A stretch of DNA of 64,000 nucleotides from Setaria digitata (GCA_003640385.1 RCAB01000150.1:1-64000), one strand, 5' to 3'. Shown: positions 12,046 through 24,496, counted from the first letter of the stretch. Program-made: numbers and translations. The notes: generated from the sequence alone by a model not told the origin.

Positions 12046-12657
12046 CAGTACAATTCTGATTTCACGTTTCTACAAGTATGAAGTTTACTTTTCTTTTCCA
12101 GCATAGATAGATCAAATTATTTAATTGTAATATACAAATAATATATTTATTTAGTAATTAATATGTATGTGGAAATTTGCTAAATAATAATGTTATAAAG
12201 TATCCTTTCTTTTTTTCTTTTGTAATTTTTAAACTTCAAATATATGACTTTAGTTTTTTTTTTAGAGTAAAATTGAAATTTTTCAATGAAAGAAAAAGCT
12301 TAGTTGCAAAAAAACAAACAAACAAACAAAATAATTGATAAGAAATTTAGAAGTTAAAAATAGGGGACAATATAACTGCTACTGTTTTGAAGAAGAATTT
12401 ACAAAATCATAAAAATTACATAATTATTGAAATATCAGTAATTTTGAATTCGTATATTTATTTCTTAATTTTATTCATATTCATTTTGTTCCTCCAATTT
12501 TTTCTTTTTTTTTTCTGCATTTCAAACAAAATTAACAAATTATTTAGTAATAAAAACACCAAAATTCTATCAGTTAAAATCATTGACTCTGGAATAATTA
12601 AATTATATTCGTTTAACACTTAATTACATAATTTTTTTCAAAAATCCATTATTTATC

Positions 12658-12811
12658 ACAAATATTTTTGAAAAGAAAAGGAAGAGTTGGATGTATTGAA
12701 GTGAAACATTCTAAATACATTACTTTATCAAACCTTCCTGATATCATATCATTGGATGAAAAAACCTGGAATGAATTAAGGAAAGACACGAATGCATACT
12801 TTGATAATTGA
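12658..12811 (+). CDS. Orphan terminal exon-like segment, weakly PC4-like
   Basis: A frame of about 50 codons ends at TGA 12809-12811. It is free of low complexity and reads like real protein, including KGRVGCIEVKHSKY and SLDEKTWNELRKDTNAYFDN. The pattern of a KGR-V strand followed by an xISLxxxxWxxL helix start recalls the single-stranded-DNA-binding transcriptional coactivator PC4/SUB1. That similarity is weak and is my inference. I see no clear acceptor and no partner exon: the AG before AAAAGG near 12674 is poor. It could be the 3' exon of a gene whose other exons I missed, or a retroposed or decayed fragment. It is not needed by the channel gene, which ends 600 bp upstream with a complete TM4. 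Confidence 0.3.
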
Positions 12812-14822
12812 AATTTGTTTTTGGGTAAGACTAATTAAATTCAAAAATTAGACGCCCAAAATGTATTCTGGAGCCATCAGTCATTAATTGTATATAACTA
12901 ATGACTAATTTATCGCATTATTTTGATTCATATATAAAGTATTAGAATAGTCGAGAATATCATTTTTCAATCCAGCGTGAAAAAAAAAATCATTAAAATT
13001 TAGTTTTAAATAAATACTTCAAAAAATACAAAACTTCTCTGCCATTCAAAAGTTTGATTTTTACAGTCATTATCATATTCTGCAATAAATATTCTTTTCT
13101 AATTTTCTTGTGAAACTTTTCTTTTTTTTTTTTTTTATTTGATATTTTGTGATTCATTGAAGAGACAGACATTTCTTTAATAAATTGTTCATATTTAAAG
13201 TATTGCAGTTAAAAGTTTTCAAGTAAGCTTTTGAAATAAATTAGGTTAATATTTTTATTGCACGCAAAAAAAAAAAAACGCATGAAGTGGAAAGAGGAAA
13301 GATGAATTGGAACGAAATGAAATAATTAAAGTAAATAAAATTAAATAATTAAGGACCTAAAGTTTTATTTAAGAAATGTAAAATATATTTCCTGCATAGA
13401 AAAATAGAGTAAAATGTTTGATTAGTATTTAAAAAGTAATTGCATAATTATAATCCAAATGAACTGAAAACGAATCAAGGAAAAGAAAATAACGGAAGGA
13501 AGAAGAAAGATTAATTAGATAGGGAAATGATTTCTATGAAAATTTCTAATCAGACAAATATGGCGAAAAAAATTAGAAATAATTCATTGAACAAGGAAAA
13601 TTAATGAATTATTCAAACATTTTATATTCGAGAATAAGAATTGATTGTAATAAAAGATCGTAATAAAACTTGATAATATTATGATTAAAAAAAGAAACAC
13701 ACCAATGTGAATTACTAGCAAACTCGAATTAACAATTATTAAAATTACTACCGAAGAAATAAAATTTTAATTTGCTAAGTAAAAATTTTAATTTAATTTA
13801 GTTTTCCAACAATTTGTTTATAAATAAAAAAATGAGGAGGAAAAAAAAATGTTAATCTATCATAAAGAAAATGAAGGATAAAAAAAATTGAAACGAATGT
13901 TGTCACAATAAAACATTATCATTTTGTCATTTCTCGACTAATGTCTATAAAAAAACAAATATGAATAAATTTAAATTAAATTAATTAGAACTTTTTTGCT
14001 GTTTCTTTTTTATTTCATTTTTCGTTTCCTTCTTTTTATTTTTTTTTTTCTTTGGTAATGAGTGACTATGAAAGTGGGAAAGATGATTATCCATACAAAA
14101 GCTTAAATCACTATCATATGTTATTCACGTTTATTTTTCTTCATTTAAACATCTCATCATATCTTTAGCATTTAACGAACTGAACGAATTAATTTAATTT
14201 GAGTTTAAATTTCAATTCTAGAAAATAATTCTAAAATAGAAGTTAGTAATGATGCCAAAACACATGCCATATTTCAACAAAAAAATTGTTGCCAAATTGC
14301 TGTAGCACTTTTTATCAGTTTCATCTGTTGCTTCTTATTTTAAGTGATCAGCAGATACTGATGGAAATGATAAGATAGCAAGCTATTATTTTGACAAGAT
14401 AGAATCATAACTGACGATAGTTTTCTATTATGCTATGGGAATTATTTTCAAAATGAATTGATTTACTCTGCTTCAATCCAATCTGAACCATTCTATCAGT
14501 TCTGTGATAACGTATCAGTACAGTGTACGACTTGCTAGGGTTAATGTATTCGATGTTGATTTCCAAATAACTCATTAATCATCAATAAATCGTTTTACAA
14601 AACAAATTTCGCAGTAGTTTTTCTAACTTTGGAACGTTCAAAATAGGAAAATAAAAAGTTAGGAAAAAACAAAAAATCATTTTTTTTTATTCCTAAATGA
14701 ATAAATTTGTTTAACTATTGCTTTCGCTTTTTCCTTATCACTTTTAAAATCATAATAATCATTTTCTTACGGTAATATTTGAAATTTTACAGTCAGCTTA
14801 ATTTCTTAAAGCTTAATGCAAA

Positions 14823-14835
14823 TGACCTTTGACCC
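14823..14835 (-). promoter_or_regulatory. Perfect DR-1 nuclear hormone receptor type half-site pair
   Basis: TGACCTTTGACCC reads on the minus strand as GGGTCA-A-AGGTCA, a direct repeat with one-base spacing. HNF4/COUP/RXR-type receptors bind such sites, and nematodes have an expanded set of them. It lies between genes, about 1.8 kb past the 3' end of the GPCR gene, so its target is unknown. One perfect site in this length can arise by chance. Confidence 0.35.
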
Positions 14836-15057
14836 ACATAAAATTTATACTTTTCCAGTCTCTCAAATGAGCAAATTTATTATAGTTTCCGCATATGAAG
14901 TTTATCAAAAATTTATCCCATTTCTAGTATGAGCTTGAAGTTATAAGAACAATATTAAAAACAAACTTGGTAGAACTAATTCATTAACGGTTTTTTCTTG
15001 ATTATTTATAATTAGTATTATTATTACTCCTTTGTAACAAGCAACGAAAAAATACCT

Positions 15058-15162
15058 TTATATATATATACATTTTTTTTATTTTTTTATTATATATATA
15101 TATATAAAATATATATATATATTATATATATAGTATATGATATATATATATATCATATACTT
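15058..15162. repeat. TA-rich microsatellite with long perfect palindrome
   Basis: The tract is mostly (TA)n broken by poly-T. It ends in AGTATATGATATATATATA followed by TATCATATACT, a perfect inverted repeat of about 30 bp centred near 15145. The flanking GTATATGA/TCATATAC arms are not simple TA, so it could extrude a cruciform. Confidence 0.75.
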
Positions 15163-16596
15163 TTATTTCATTTTAAAAATTTGAAATTCAAAAAGTTGAT
15201 AAAATGTTCCATCGCATATTTCATTAATGGTCCATAGATCTTTAATACTTCACTGATATGTTATCAAAGAACTAGTAAAATAAATGTGATGATTTATTAA
15301 TATTCACATATATTACTTCACACCACTTGTCAAATATATGTTTAATTAATTTGCCTAAATTTTTCATAAAAATCGCTATTCCTTCAGTGATAATTATTTT
15401 AACTCAAAGGGTTGATCCAGTGATCTGATGATCTGACTCGAATTCGCTTTCATTTATCAGTAAAATTTGTTTCGATAATAAATTAACCGTTCTACCTCCT
15501 TCAAATAATAGCTCGCCTTTCTTATCATCAAGAAAGCATCATTTCATTCCCTTACCGTTCACATCTTTTATTTGCACCTTATTAATTCTAATTAATATGC
15601 TATACTGATTTCTATTTTGAAGAATTATCAATGAACTAATATAATTTATTTTCAGGCACATACAATCATGAATTGTTCGTCATCTCTTATCACTATCATC
15701 TTATCAGTCAGTCTACTCGTTGCAAAGATAAAGCAAACATTTGGTAGAGATTGAGTACTTTCAAAACGGAATAGCAAACGATTCTGTTTTTTTTTTTTTT
15801 TCGTGATAAGTCAACAATGCTCAAGAGATAAGCAATAATGATAGCTTACTACTTAACAGAGCCTATCATTAATATTTCCTGAACTGTTATTTGCCTCTAC
15901 TGATTTCAGACTATTTTCATTAATAATATTCAAAGTCGTAGAATATTCATTTTGATTGTCCAAGTTTTTTTTTTTTCTTTGCACTTAAATTAAGAGTGAT
16001 ATTTTTTTAAAATAGCATAAAAGTTGCTTGCATCTTATATTGTATGCACTACTGTAGTCCATTTTGATTGTTACTAGATTTTTTACCTACTGATAAGAAA
16101 GTTTAACTTATAAGTTCATAAAATTGTTACTAATTTTTTGATGAATATTTTGCTTATTTTCTTTATTCTGAAACTAAAAATTTCATTAAAAATTACAATG
16201 AATTAAAAACTCATTTTAAGGATGTATATTGATAACAACAATTTGATAACAGAGTAATAGTAATAGCGCATAATCAAAGAAGGTTCATTTTTATTAATAG
16301 TGATAAAATGATGCTATGATTTAAATTGATTTCAAATAAAATAAGACTCAAAAAAAAAAAAAAAAAGTCATTCTTAACATAGAGTAAAGAATTTTTCTTC
16401 ATAACAAAAATGAGAGATTCTAACGAAGAGTGAATTTCAGAATCTCCGACTCTCTTCATTGCAGCGTTTCACGTTAACGTCAAAATCTCAAGCACATTGG
16501 ATTATCCGGTACACTGCACTTACTAATCACACTGATACATCATAACAACAATTAGCTACACGTCAAAATTGTCAACCTTTTTTTTAGCTAGAAAAA

Positions 16597-19380
16597 CTAA
16601 AACATTTTAGTGCGTGATTCGCATCCAGTTTTTCTTCGTCCAAAAATTCCAAATTTAGTAGGATTTTCCTTGCGTGAAATTGAAATTACTGTTTGTTTGC
16701 GTGAATTAGAAAAGGTGAAAAGAGTTGAAAATTGTTTAAAAATATCCTTTTGACGAAATAGAAAAATGAGTACAATATTATAGGAATTAATATTATCCAG
16801 TAGAAGCGCATATAATGCCATTTCATTTTCATTATAAGTATCCAATCGATCATGTACAAGTTGATTCACTGCAGGTAACACGTATAAAACTGCAATTGAT
16901 AAAGTAATGATAATAGGTCTAAAACTGTAACTGATAAGTAAAAATTGTACCTGATATGGTAGTACATTTGAAATTGCAATTGATAAAGAGTGATGATAGT
17001 TATAAAACTGTAACTGACTAAGTATGATAGCCTTTAAGACTGTAAGTGATAAAGTGCAATAATATGTTTTTTAAAACTATGACTGATAAAGTATGATCGT
17101 CAACATTAAATTGTAATTAATAAAATATATCATTTCTCTGCCATATATCACATGATCAGTTTTTGATAACCGAAATTTTGTCAGAAGGAGTTTGGAATAA
17201 ACAAGAAAATGAAAATAAAAACATACAGAAAGTTATCAAACATGACCAAATTGACGTTTTTGTGTAGTTTTTTTGGCGTTCAATGAATGCATTTATATTA
17301 GCGAATGATGTCTTTTCATTTCTTGCAATAATCTCTTCCCGTCTCCTGAAATTCTAATGATAATTGATGCATTAATCAAACAGTAATAATCAAATGATAG
17401 TAGTAAAAGTAACAATTAAATTTGTAATTGGTAATGAAAACTTGCAAAATAATTAATAACAATAATATTATTTACACTAGAATTGGTATTTAATCGAAAA
17501 CAGAAAATGAAAGTAAATGATACACATACTCATACATAATGATAACAACAGTTATCATTATCGGAATGCTTGTTGCAGCGGCTAATGTTCGTACGCATAA
17601 AATTACTGAATATGTATTTTCCACATAAATTAGTTGTTCACTGAAAATAATTATTAAACTTTTTTTTTTTTTTTTTCTTAATGTAGGAAATTATTTACGA
17701 TAATTTATGATCATATCGTTTGAAATATGAAAAGAAAATTTTATAGTATGAGTAAATGAAATACATACAAACAAAGAGGTGAAATAAGTCGTGTTGATAA
17801 ATTGATTTCGATAAGGGTTGCGACGGTTATCAGAAAGATTGGAATGATATAAATCGCTGCAAGCAGAATACTAGTAATCAGTTTCATATTCCGGAAATAG
17901 AGAGTCGGATATTTGATGACCAATAGACGGTCTAGGCTGCTTGCTAGTAAACCGAGACCATTAAGGAAAACAAGAAATGCCAAGAAGTTACTGGGCTAAA
18001 AAAAATATACTTTCATAACTGCACATTTCTGGATTATTTCTATGCGCTTATGTCGTATCTTATTTATTTATTTGTTTTTGCATAAATTAAATTCCTTTGC
18101 TAGGTTTAAAAAGTAAGGCTTAAAAAAGTTTGTTTCAAAAAAAAAAAATGTAATTAGGATGATAATAAAGAAAAAAAAAAAGAAAAGAAAAGAATTTGCA
18201 TTATCAATCAATTAGTAGTAGCGTTATGAATCACAAGTGCTAATGATTTGGGATAATGAGAGGGAAAAAAATTGATAGAGTTTTTTTAAAAAAAAAAAAG
18301 AACTTATTTAAATAATTCAAATATTTAATTTAAAGTATTAGAGTAGTTTTGCGAATGCAACTGCAATACTTTTTGAAAACTTATAAAGAAAAAAAGAATC
18401 TTTTTTCTCAAAATACAATGATGATTGTGCTAAATTTTTTTAAATTAATTTAGATAAAAGAAAAAAATTTGAGCCAATTTAAGTAAAACTTACATGTAAA
18501 AAGCACTGACGCCTATCAATTAACTGATCTTCTCGAGAATTACTGATATCAATCAGTCTAATTATACCCAATATTACATCATTTAATCCTGTTAAACCAT
18601 TATTCAATATAACAAATGCTATAATCGTATAGTATCGTCTAAAATATATTATTTGCAAAATCTGCGGTATTAAAGAAAAAATAAATCTGAAATTTGTATA
18701 ATAAATTTATAATTACCAGTGAAAAAGCGATCTCACTCTTGTGGGAAAAAAAAAAAATTAATATTGATAAAATGACTGAGCTAGTTAAATTGCAAAATTT
18801 TCATTCAAAAATCTTAAGAATTTAAATCTAATTTAATTTGTCATTTATATGAAAATAAACAGTATATTGCAGTATATGAGCAGATATTGAAATTCAACAA
18901 AAAAAAAATGCTTAATTAATAAAATAACACTTCTTCTGATGATAAGATTAAATAACTGCAAAAATTGTGTTCATTTGTGAAGATGTGACAGAATTTAAAT
19001 TTTTAATCCAAAATTATATTATAGCATAAAGTAGAAATTTAATTTAAACATTGTATTGCAATATTCGGCTTTTTTATTATTGTGCAGTACTATTAATTAA
19101 ATGAAACATTGTTTTTAATTAAAATTTAGGCGTAATTGAAGGCCTTTATTCTTCATTCACCTGAAATACCTCATGCGAGCACCTTTTTTGATTAGAAATA
19201 AAGGTTATTAAATTGCAAAAAGGAGAAAAAGGTAACTATAAGTGATAAGTAAATGATAAATACTAACCGAAATGTTCGATGTTTGATAATAACAGAAAAG
19301 ACAAGAATATTAATTATAAACGATGGTAAGCCACATATTACAAAAGCAATCGTTAAAAGAAATGTTTCAAAATTCATCAT
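16597..19380 (-). CDS. Seven-transmembrane serpentine receptor, nematode Srsx/Srx-like (6 exons, 335 aa)
   Basis: This is a G-protein-coupled receptor of the plasma membrane, of the kind nematodes use as chemoreceptors or orphan peptide-type receptors. Exons in order of transcription: 19380-19268, 18638-18494, 17995-17769, 17640-17530, 17345-17227, 16889-16597. Phases agree throughout. TM1 is about residues 7-32 and TM2 about 40-64. C83 before TM3 and C161 before TM5 form the likely conserved disulphide. The end of TM3 carries Leu107-Asp108-Arg109 in place of DRY, which is usual in the Srsx family. TM4 spans about 127-147 and TM5 about 175-200. A basic third loop is followed by TM6 (ITFFLYVLPAV) and TM7 (YALLLDNINSYNIVLIF), then a basic cytoplasmic tail. 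The ligand cannot be inferred. The start is the first ATG of a tandem ATG-ATG six nt after a TTTCAG site. Confidence 0.85.
16886..17135. repeat. Degenerate ~35-40 bp tandem repeat in GPCR intron 5
   Basis: On the plus strand the motif AAAACTGTAACTGATAAAGTATGATAG, or a variant, occurs about seven times between 16886 and 17135 with irregular spacing. The array fills most of the intron between exons 5 and 6 and abuts the acceptor of exon 6. Part of the first unit overlaps that acceptor (CTGCAATTGATAAAG). Confidence 0.6.
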
Positions 19381-19386
19381 TGCTAC

Positions 19387-19392
19387 CTGAAA
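19387..19392 (-). other. Candidate spliced-leader acceptor of the GPCR gene
   Basis: On the minus strand TTTCAG is followed by GTAGCA and then ATGATG. An acceptor six nt before a tandem start codon, with no signal for an upstream cis exon, is typical of SL1 addition in nematodes. An in-frame ATG also overlaps the site (ATGTTTCAG, 19395). It would be lost if trans-splicing occurs here. Confidence 0.5.
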
Positions 19393-19395
19393 CAT

Positions 19396-22258
19396 TCATT
19401 TAAAAATAGGCATTAATTAATATTAGGTAGTAATCAGTGGCAGTTAATAACTGAAATAGCAAAAAAAAAAATTTTTTTTTGTATTTAAAATTGTATGCTA
19501 ACTACATTTTGTTTGTCTACTTGATTGTTATAAGCTTTTGCGAGACTTTTTAAATTAATAATTGCTTGATAAAATTAAATATTAATGAAATTAATAATTC
19601 TTATCAAACATTTGAAACCATTTTATTCGGATATATTATTTAAGAAATTAATGAAATATTCTAAAAAGCAGAGCAAGTTTGACTGAATGTTGCGAGCAAA
19701 TAATGTGCTAGGAAAAAAGAAGTTAAATCTTTTGAAATTACGAGCTAAAAATGGATAGTTGATTAGTTGGACAAAATAATTGCCTTGCCTAATTAGAAAT
19801 AATTTAATTGCACTATAATGGAGTTAATTAACTAATGATTAGCATTTCAAATGAGAAATGCTGAAATTAATTTGAGAATTACTGTCATATTTGTATTTAT
19901 TCATTGTTCCAATCATTTAGAAATTTTGAATCAAATAATTAAATTCACATTTATATAACGCCAGCGCAATTTATTATACAAGAGGTAATTAAATCAACGG
20001 CTAATTATTCGCTGATTATTTCTAAATTATAATTAGCTAGGATAAAAAAAAAAAAGATACACATAATTCTAATGTTTTTTACATTTCATTGCAACATTTT
20101 CATGTCATTCATTAATTTAATTTAAAGTTAATGATCTTGATAAGAATTTTTTTTTTTTTGGGGGGTGGAGAGGCAAAATTTCAAAAGATTTCACTTAATC
20201 GATTATTGATATGGCGAATAATTTGATAAGAAAAGATAAATTCATACATGATAACATCATTTTACGGATAAATTTCAAGAATTAGATTTAGTTCATTTAT
20301 TGCTCAGTCAAAACAAAAGAAGGCAGAATGCAAAATTGTGATCAATTTTTTGGAATTTCATCTGCTGATAAGTAGTGATTGAAACGTCGTATTAAGGAAA
20401 TTTTTTCAAGTGATAATTATTTTAAGCGGTTTAAAAAGTCGGCTATTTTTCATTGATTATTTTAAATTTGACCAGTTTATTTCTAAAATATTTCAATTTT
20501 ACTACATTTTTTTTTTTTTTTTTTTTTTGTTGAATAAATTTTATGGATTTGGAGCTTTTTGGTTGTAAAAACTGAGAAAAAAAAATTTGTCAACTAGAGC
20601 AATTCGTTCCGTTTTTTCATAAAATTTTTTTTTTTTTAATTTAAGGAAAAAATTGCTAATTACAATTAAAATTGCTGTGTATTCTATTGGCTAATATAAA
20701 TACTGCTTTGATTCTTCTAAAATATATTTTAATACATTTACAGTAATTAATTTGGCCAATACTTGAAGGTGAAATTAAATTTTTGTACAACCAGAATAAA
20801 AAGTGTTCGTTACATTAACTCATTCATACTCATTGCTAAAAAGCCAAATGAATTTCTAATATTTATGGCTTACAAACAATTTGTGCAACTTTTGGCAGCT
20901 AACTTTTCAGTCCAGAATATGTTGCCAGAAATTAGCGTTAGTTGCTCACCTTATTATTAACTGAAAATTGCATTAACCAAATTAGGCTAAACTTTTTTGC
21001 TTGCCTATTTAATTTCTCAGCGCCAAATGTTTTATAAAGTGTAAACAAACAAACAAAAAAAAAAAAAAAAATCAACAATACATTTATTTATTGTTTAGAA
21101 CAATGTAAAAAATAAAAATGCACAAATTTCAGTGAGAAAATTTTATCTGAAAAAGTATTGTCACCGCTAAATATCAATACAAATATTGTGTAATTCATTC
21201 AGTTTTTCTCTTTTTTCTTTGCCAAACTTTAAACAATATTTCTAATTTTAGATTCAAATTTGTCAACTGAACATCTAGAATATCATGATCAATAGTAGAA
21301 CTCATATATTCAAAGAAAAAAAAAAAGTGCCCAGTCATTTTTGAGCCTAGTAAAATATTATTTTGCTGCTAAGCAGCTATGACAGTTATCCAATTTGACT
21401 TATTAAAAAAAAAACACACACACACACACACATACACACATTCAAATAAATCTTCTCAAACGAAAAAAAAAAAAAAGGCTTTTAAAATAACTACACAAGA
21501 ATTTCACGAGCAAAATTTGATTTATGTAATAATTTTCAATTCGATTACCAATTAAAATTCTAATATTATTTTTAAATTCTTTCAAGTGACAATTGAATTG
21601 ATAAATACGTATTCTGGATTCCTATTTCTTTTTTAACTGATATGATCGTTTTTTTTTTTACCGTGATTTACGATTCATTCGTAATTTAAAACTTCATTGC
21701 GATTTCTTATCCTTTTTTCTTTTTTTTTTTTTTTTTTTTTTCATAATTTAGGAATTTTTTTTTTTTGATTTTTAATCTTCTTCCAATTCATGATTTACCA
21801 TTTTTTTCTCCTTTTTTTTTTCGCTATAATTCATAGTACTTTTGTCGTTCTATAATGCGAGAATCAATTAAAACGATTGAAGATTTTAGTATAAAATGAT
21901 TGAGATCAATCACTTATCAGCATTCATTTAGATTTGTCATTGTGATTAAGCAGTAAGTAGTTCGATTGGTCTGTTCCTCTATCCAATCTAAGATAGGCAA
22001 CAAATTTTTGCTAATAAAACCAAAAAATATTACCCAAAAATTATTAAATTTACTGTTAAATTTAAATCAAAATATACCAAATTTTGGAAATAATTTTAAA
22101 TTTTATTTAAGCATTCTATTTTTAAAATATTCGACAGAAAAAAAAATTACATTTTCATTTATAATATATATTCATGCCAATGATAGATAATTATCAGATA
22201 AGAAATTAATCATCAGAAATGAATTTTTCATATATAAGACTAACTGATCATAAAATCG
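19396..22258. other. Divergent intergenic region with no gene seen
   Basis: This stretch separates the minus-strand GPCR from the plus-strand basic protein and should hold both promoters. It contains poly-T runs, a short CA run (about 21414-21440) and many TGATAA/TTATCA GATA-type words. I see no conserved core promoter. Short open frames at 20763 and 21966 lack splice context and look accidental. Confidence 0.5.
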
Positions 22259-23815
22259 ATGTCCGATCCAGGTCCACCACGAAAAAGACGACGACTGATA
22301 AGAAGGCGTGTATGTTATTCAAATTTTTTACCCTGCATTTTTCATCATTAAAAAAAAAAAATTAAATTAAAAGATGCTACTGATAATTAGTACAATAATT
22401 ATACCACAAATAATATCAAATTTATAATTGTTAAATTTTTTGTTGTACATTTTTTTTGTCTTTTTCTAGCAAAAGATAACAATTTTATGTGTTTTTTTTT
22501 TTTTTGAATAAAGAAAAGAGAAATTCGAAAATTTTATTGGTTATAGAAAAAAAAATTTTTATTTTTTTTAAGCATCCGCTAATTATTACTGTACCACGTG
22601 GATTACTAAGACGATCACTTCAACAGATAATTCCAGGCAAAAGTTTACGTGTTAGCTTTATTATTAATGGAAGTGAAATTAAACCAGTATGTTTTAATTT
22701 ATTCAACAGTAGCATTTGCATTTAATTTCATATTTTAAATTCTTTTTTTTTTTTTACGAAATAAAACTAAGTACCATGTGTACCTTTTTTTTTTTTTTGT
22801 GTGTGTGTAATACAGGAAAAATATCACAAATAACAGCAGCTATTGATAATTCAAAAGACACAAATATATTACTTTTAAGTGTCAGTTTCTTTTTTTTAGA
22901 TTAAAAAAAAAAAAAAAAAGAGAAGGAAAAGTTGACGTTAATCTTTTTGAAATTTTCATATAAATAATTAAAGAATTAATCTTAACTTGATTAATGCTAA
23001 TTCAAATTTTCAACACATATTATTTTCTTATATAAAATTTTGTTGTTTTTCTTTTTTTTTTTTTTCATTTTTACAGATGTTATTCTATTTTGCATTAATT
23101 AACACCAGTAATTAAACGAATCTTACTGGGCTTAAACATCTAGCTGCTCTTATCAAATTTTGATAGAGCAATTACTTAAGTAATGAAATTAATTACTGCT
23201 AATATCTAAAATAGTTTTCACCATCTGAAACATGGGGTTATGATATCTCACGCGTACAACATCTCACATCTTACCATACTGGCTTCCGAAATTTACGCTC
23301 ACCAAGTCCATCTATTATGTATCCATATGAGTTCTCAACGGTTAATTTCGAAGTTTTAAATATCATTATTTTACTTTAATTTATTAATTAATTCTTCGCG
23401 TTGCATAGTTAATTTCTAATTGTTAAAAAAAAAAAGATTAATTATTTCATTTATCTCATTAATTGCAATATATTTTAATATTTTGTGATTAATTTTTATT
23501 AGAAAATTTCCATTTATTCGCATTTCTTTACTTTTTCAATTCTAGTCTAATCAAGATAATCTACCGCAACGTCCCGAATGTCCACCAGAACATGGCCGCT
23601 ATTTTCCAACGCCATTTTCTCCAAGATTTCTAAAAAATCCTGTCCATCGTCCACCTTCCAGAAGTATTTCTGTTCGATCGGCTAATCGTTTGCCACAGAA
23701 TCGCAAATTTATGTCACAATTGGCAAAACGTCGAGGTGTTGAAATTGATCCAATGACCGGTGAAATAAAAATTATCAGACGACGAACACATGCAGATCTT
23801 GCAAGAAATGATTAA
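22259..23815 (+). CDS. Unrecognised basic protein, Arg/Pro/Ser-rich C terminus (5 or 6 exons)
   Basis: I do not recognise this protein. Supported exons: 22259-22309 (start, PPRKRRRLIRRR, a likely nuclear localisation signal); 22573-22686 (HPLIITVPRGLLRRS...GSEIKP, then donor GTATGT); 22816-22880 (KISQITAAIDNSKDTNILLL); 23215-23340 (FSPSETWGYDISRVQHL...); 23546-23815. The last exon is rich in Pro, Arg and Ser, then reads KFMSQLAKRRGVEIDPMTGE and ends at TAA 23813. A 21-nt microexon at 22470-22490 may be included. One junction is unresolved: exon 22573-22686 ends in phase 0, but 22816 needs phase 1. Using the GTGAAA donor at 22670 would repair it, so the middle is uncertain. No membrane segment or signal peptide is visible. 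An AATAAA follows the stop within 30 nt. An overlapping frame from ATG 22219 runs through exon 1 but hits a stop in the next exon. Confidence 0.65.
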
Positions 23816-23843
23816 AATATCTGATTTAGAAAACTAATTAATT

Positions 23844-23849
23844 AATAAA
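23844..23849 (+). terminator. Polyadenylation signal AATAAA
   Basis: AATAAA begins 29 nt after the stop codon of the basic protein gene. It supports 23815 as the true 3' end of that reading frame. Confidence 0.55.
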
Positions 23850-24465
23850 ATTGATAATTTGAATTTGATAAAATGAAATTTTCTATTTCGAATTTATTCA
23901 TTTCTCATTCCAATAGCATTTTTTTTTTTTCAAATCACTTTTCCGTTCCTCGTTTACTTACTGCTCATTTAATGATCCATTCAATCCACTCCTACATTCT
24001 ACATCATTCTCTTCCGGATTCATTTTCCTGGAAATTTCTTCCGTTTTAATCAGGAAAATAATGGAATATTATAAAATTTATGATTAGTTTTGAAATTTTT
24101 AACTGAAAAAAGAATTCACAATCGATACAAATGTATAGCATAGAAGAGGATGCAAAAAGAAGCAATTGCAAAATGATATCAATTCATAAATATACCCTCT
24201 TTTATTCATGCTATTTTCTTCATCTCCTCTTCATGCATTTCATTTTATGAATTTTCATTTCTGATTTTTTCTACTCATTTTAATTTGCAAGTAATTAAGT
24301 CCGAAATCACTAGTTCACAATTACTTCTGCAACAAAAGTTAATTGAAAACGAAACTAAATCTCATTTCCTGATTGATTTTTAAATTTCAAATATATTTAA
24401 ATCGCCTCTTACAGCTGTAAGTACTTCCATTCACATGCAGCAATTCTTCTCCGAGAGGGAGAGGA

Positions 24466-24470
<5 letters not shown>

Positions 24471-24496
<26 letters not shown>
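24471..24496. repeat. (GA)n microsatellite
   Basis: An uninterrupted run of about 13 GA dinucleotides, preceded by an imperfect purine tract (GAGAGGGAGAGGAAAAGAAA). Confidence 0.9.

Larger units (their letters stand above)
12812..16596. other. Intergenic region with no gene seen
   Basis: This AT-rich stretch lies between the orphan exon and the 3' end of the minus-strand GPCR. Apart from the DR-1 site at 14823 and the TA palindrome near 15.1 kb, I see only short homopolymers. TTTATT at 16288-16293 would read as AATAAA for the minus-strand receptor, about 300 nt past its stop. Confidence 0.55.
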
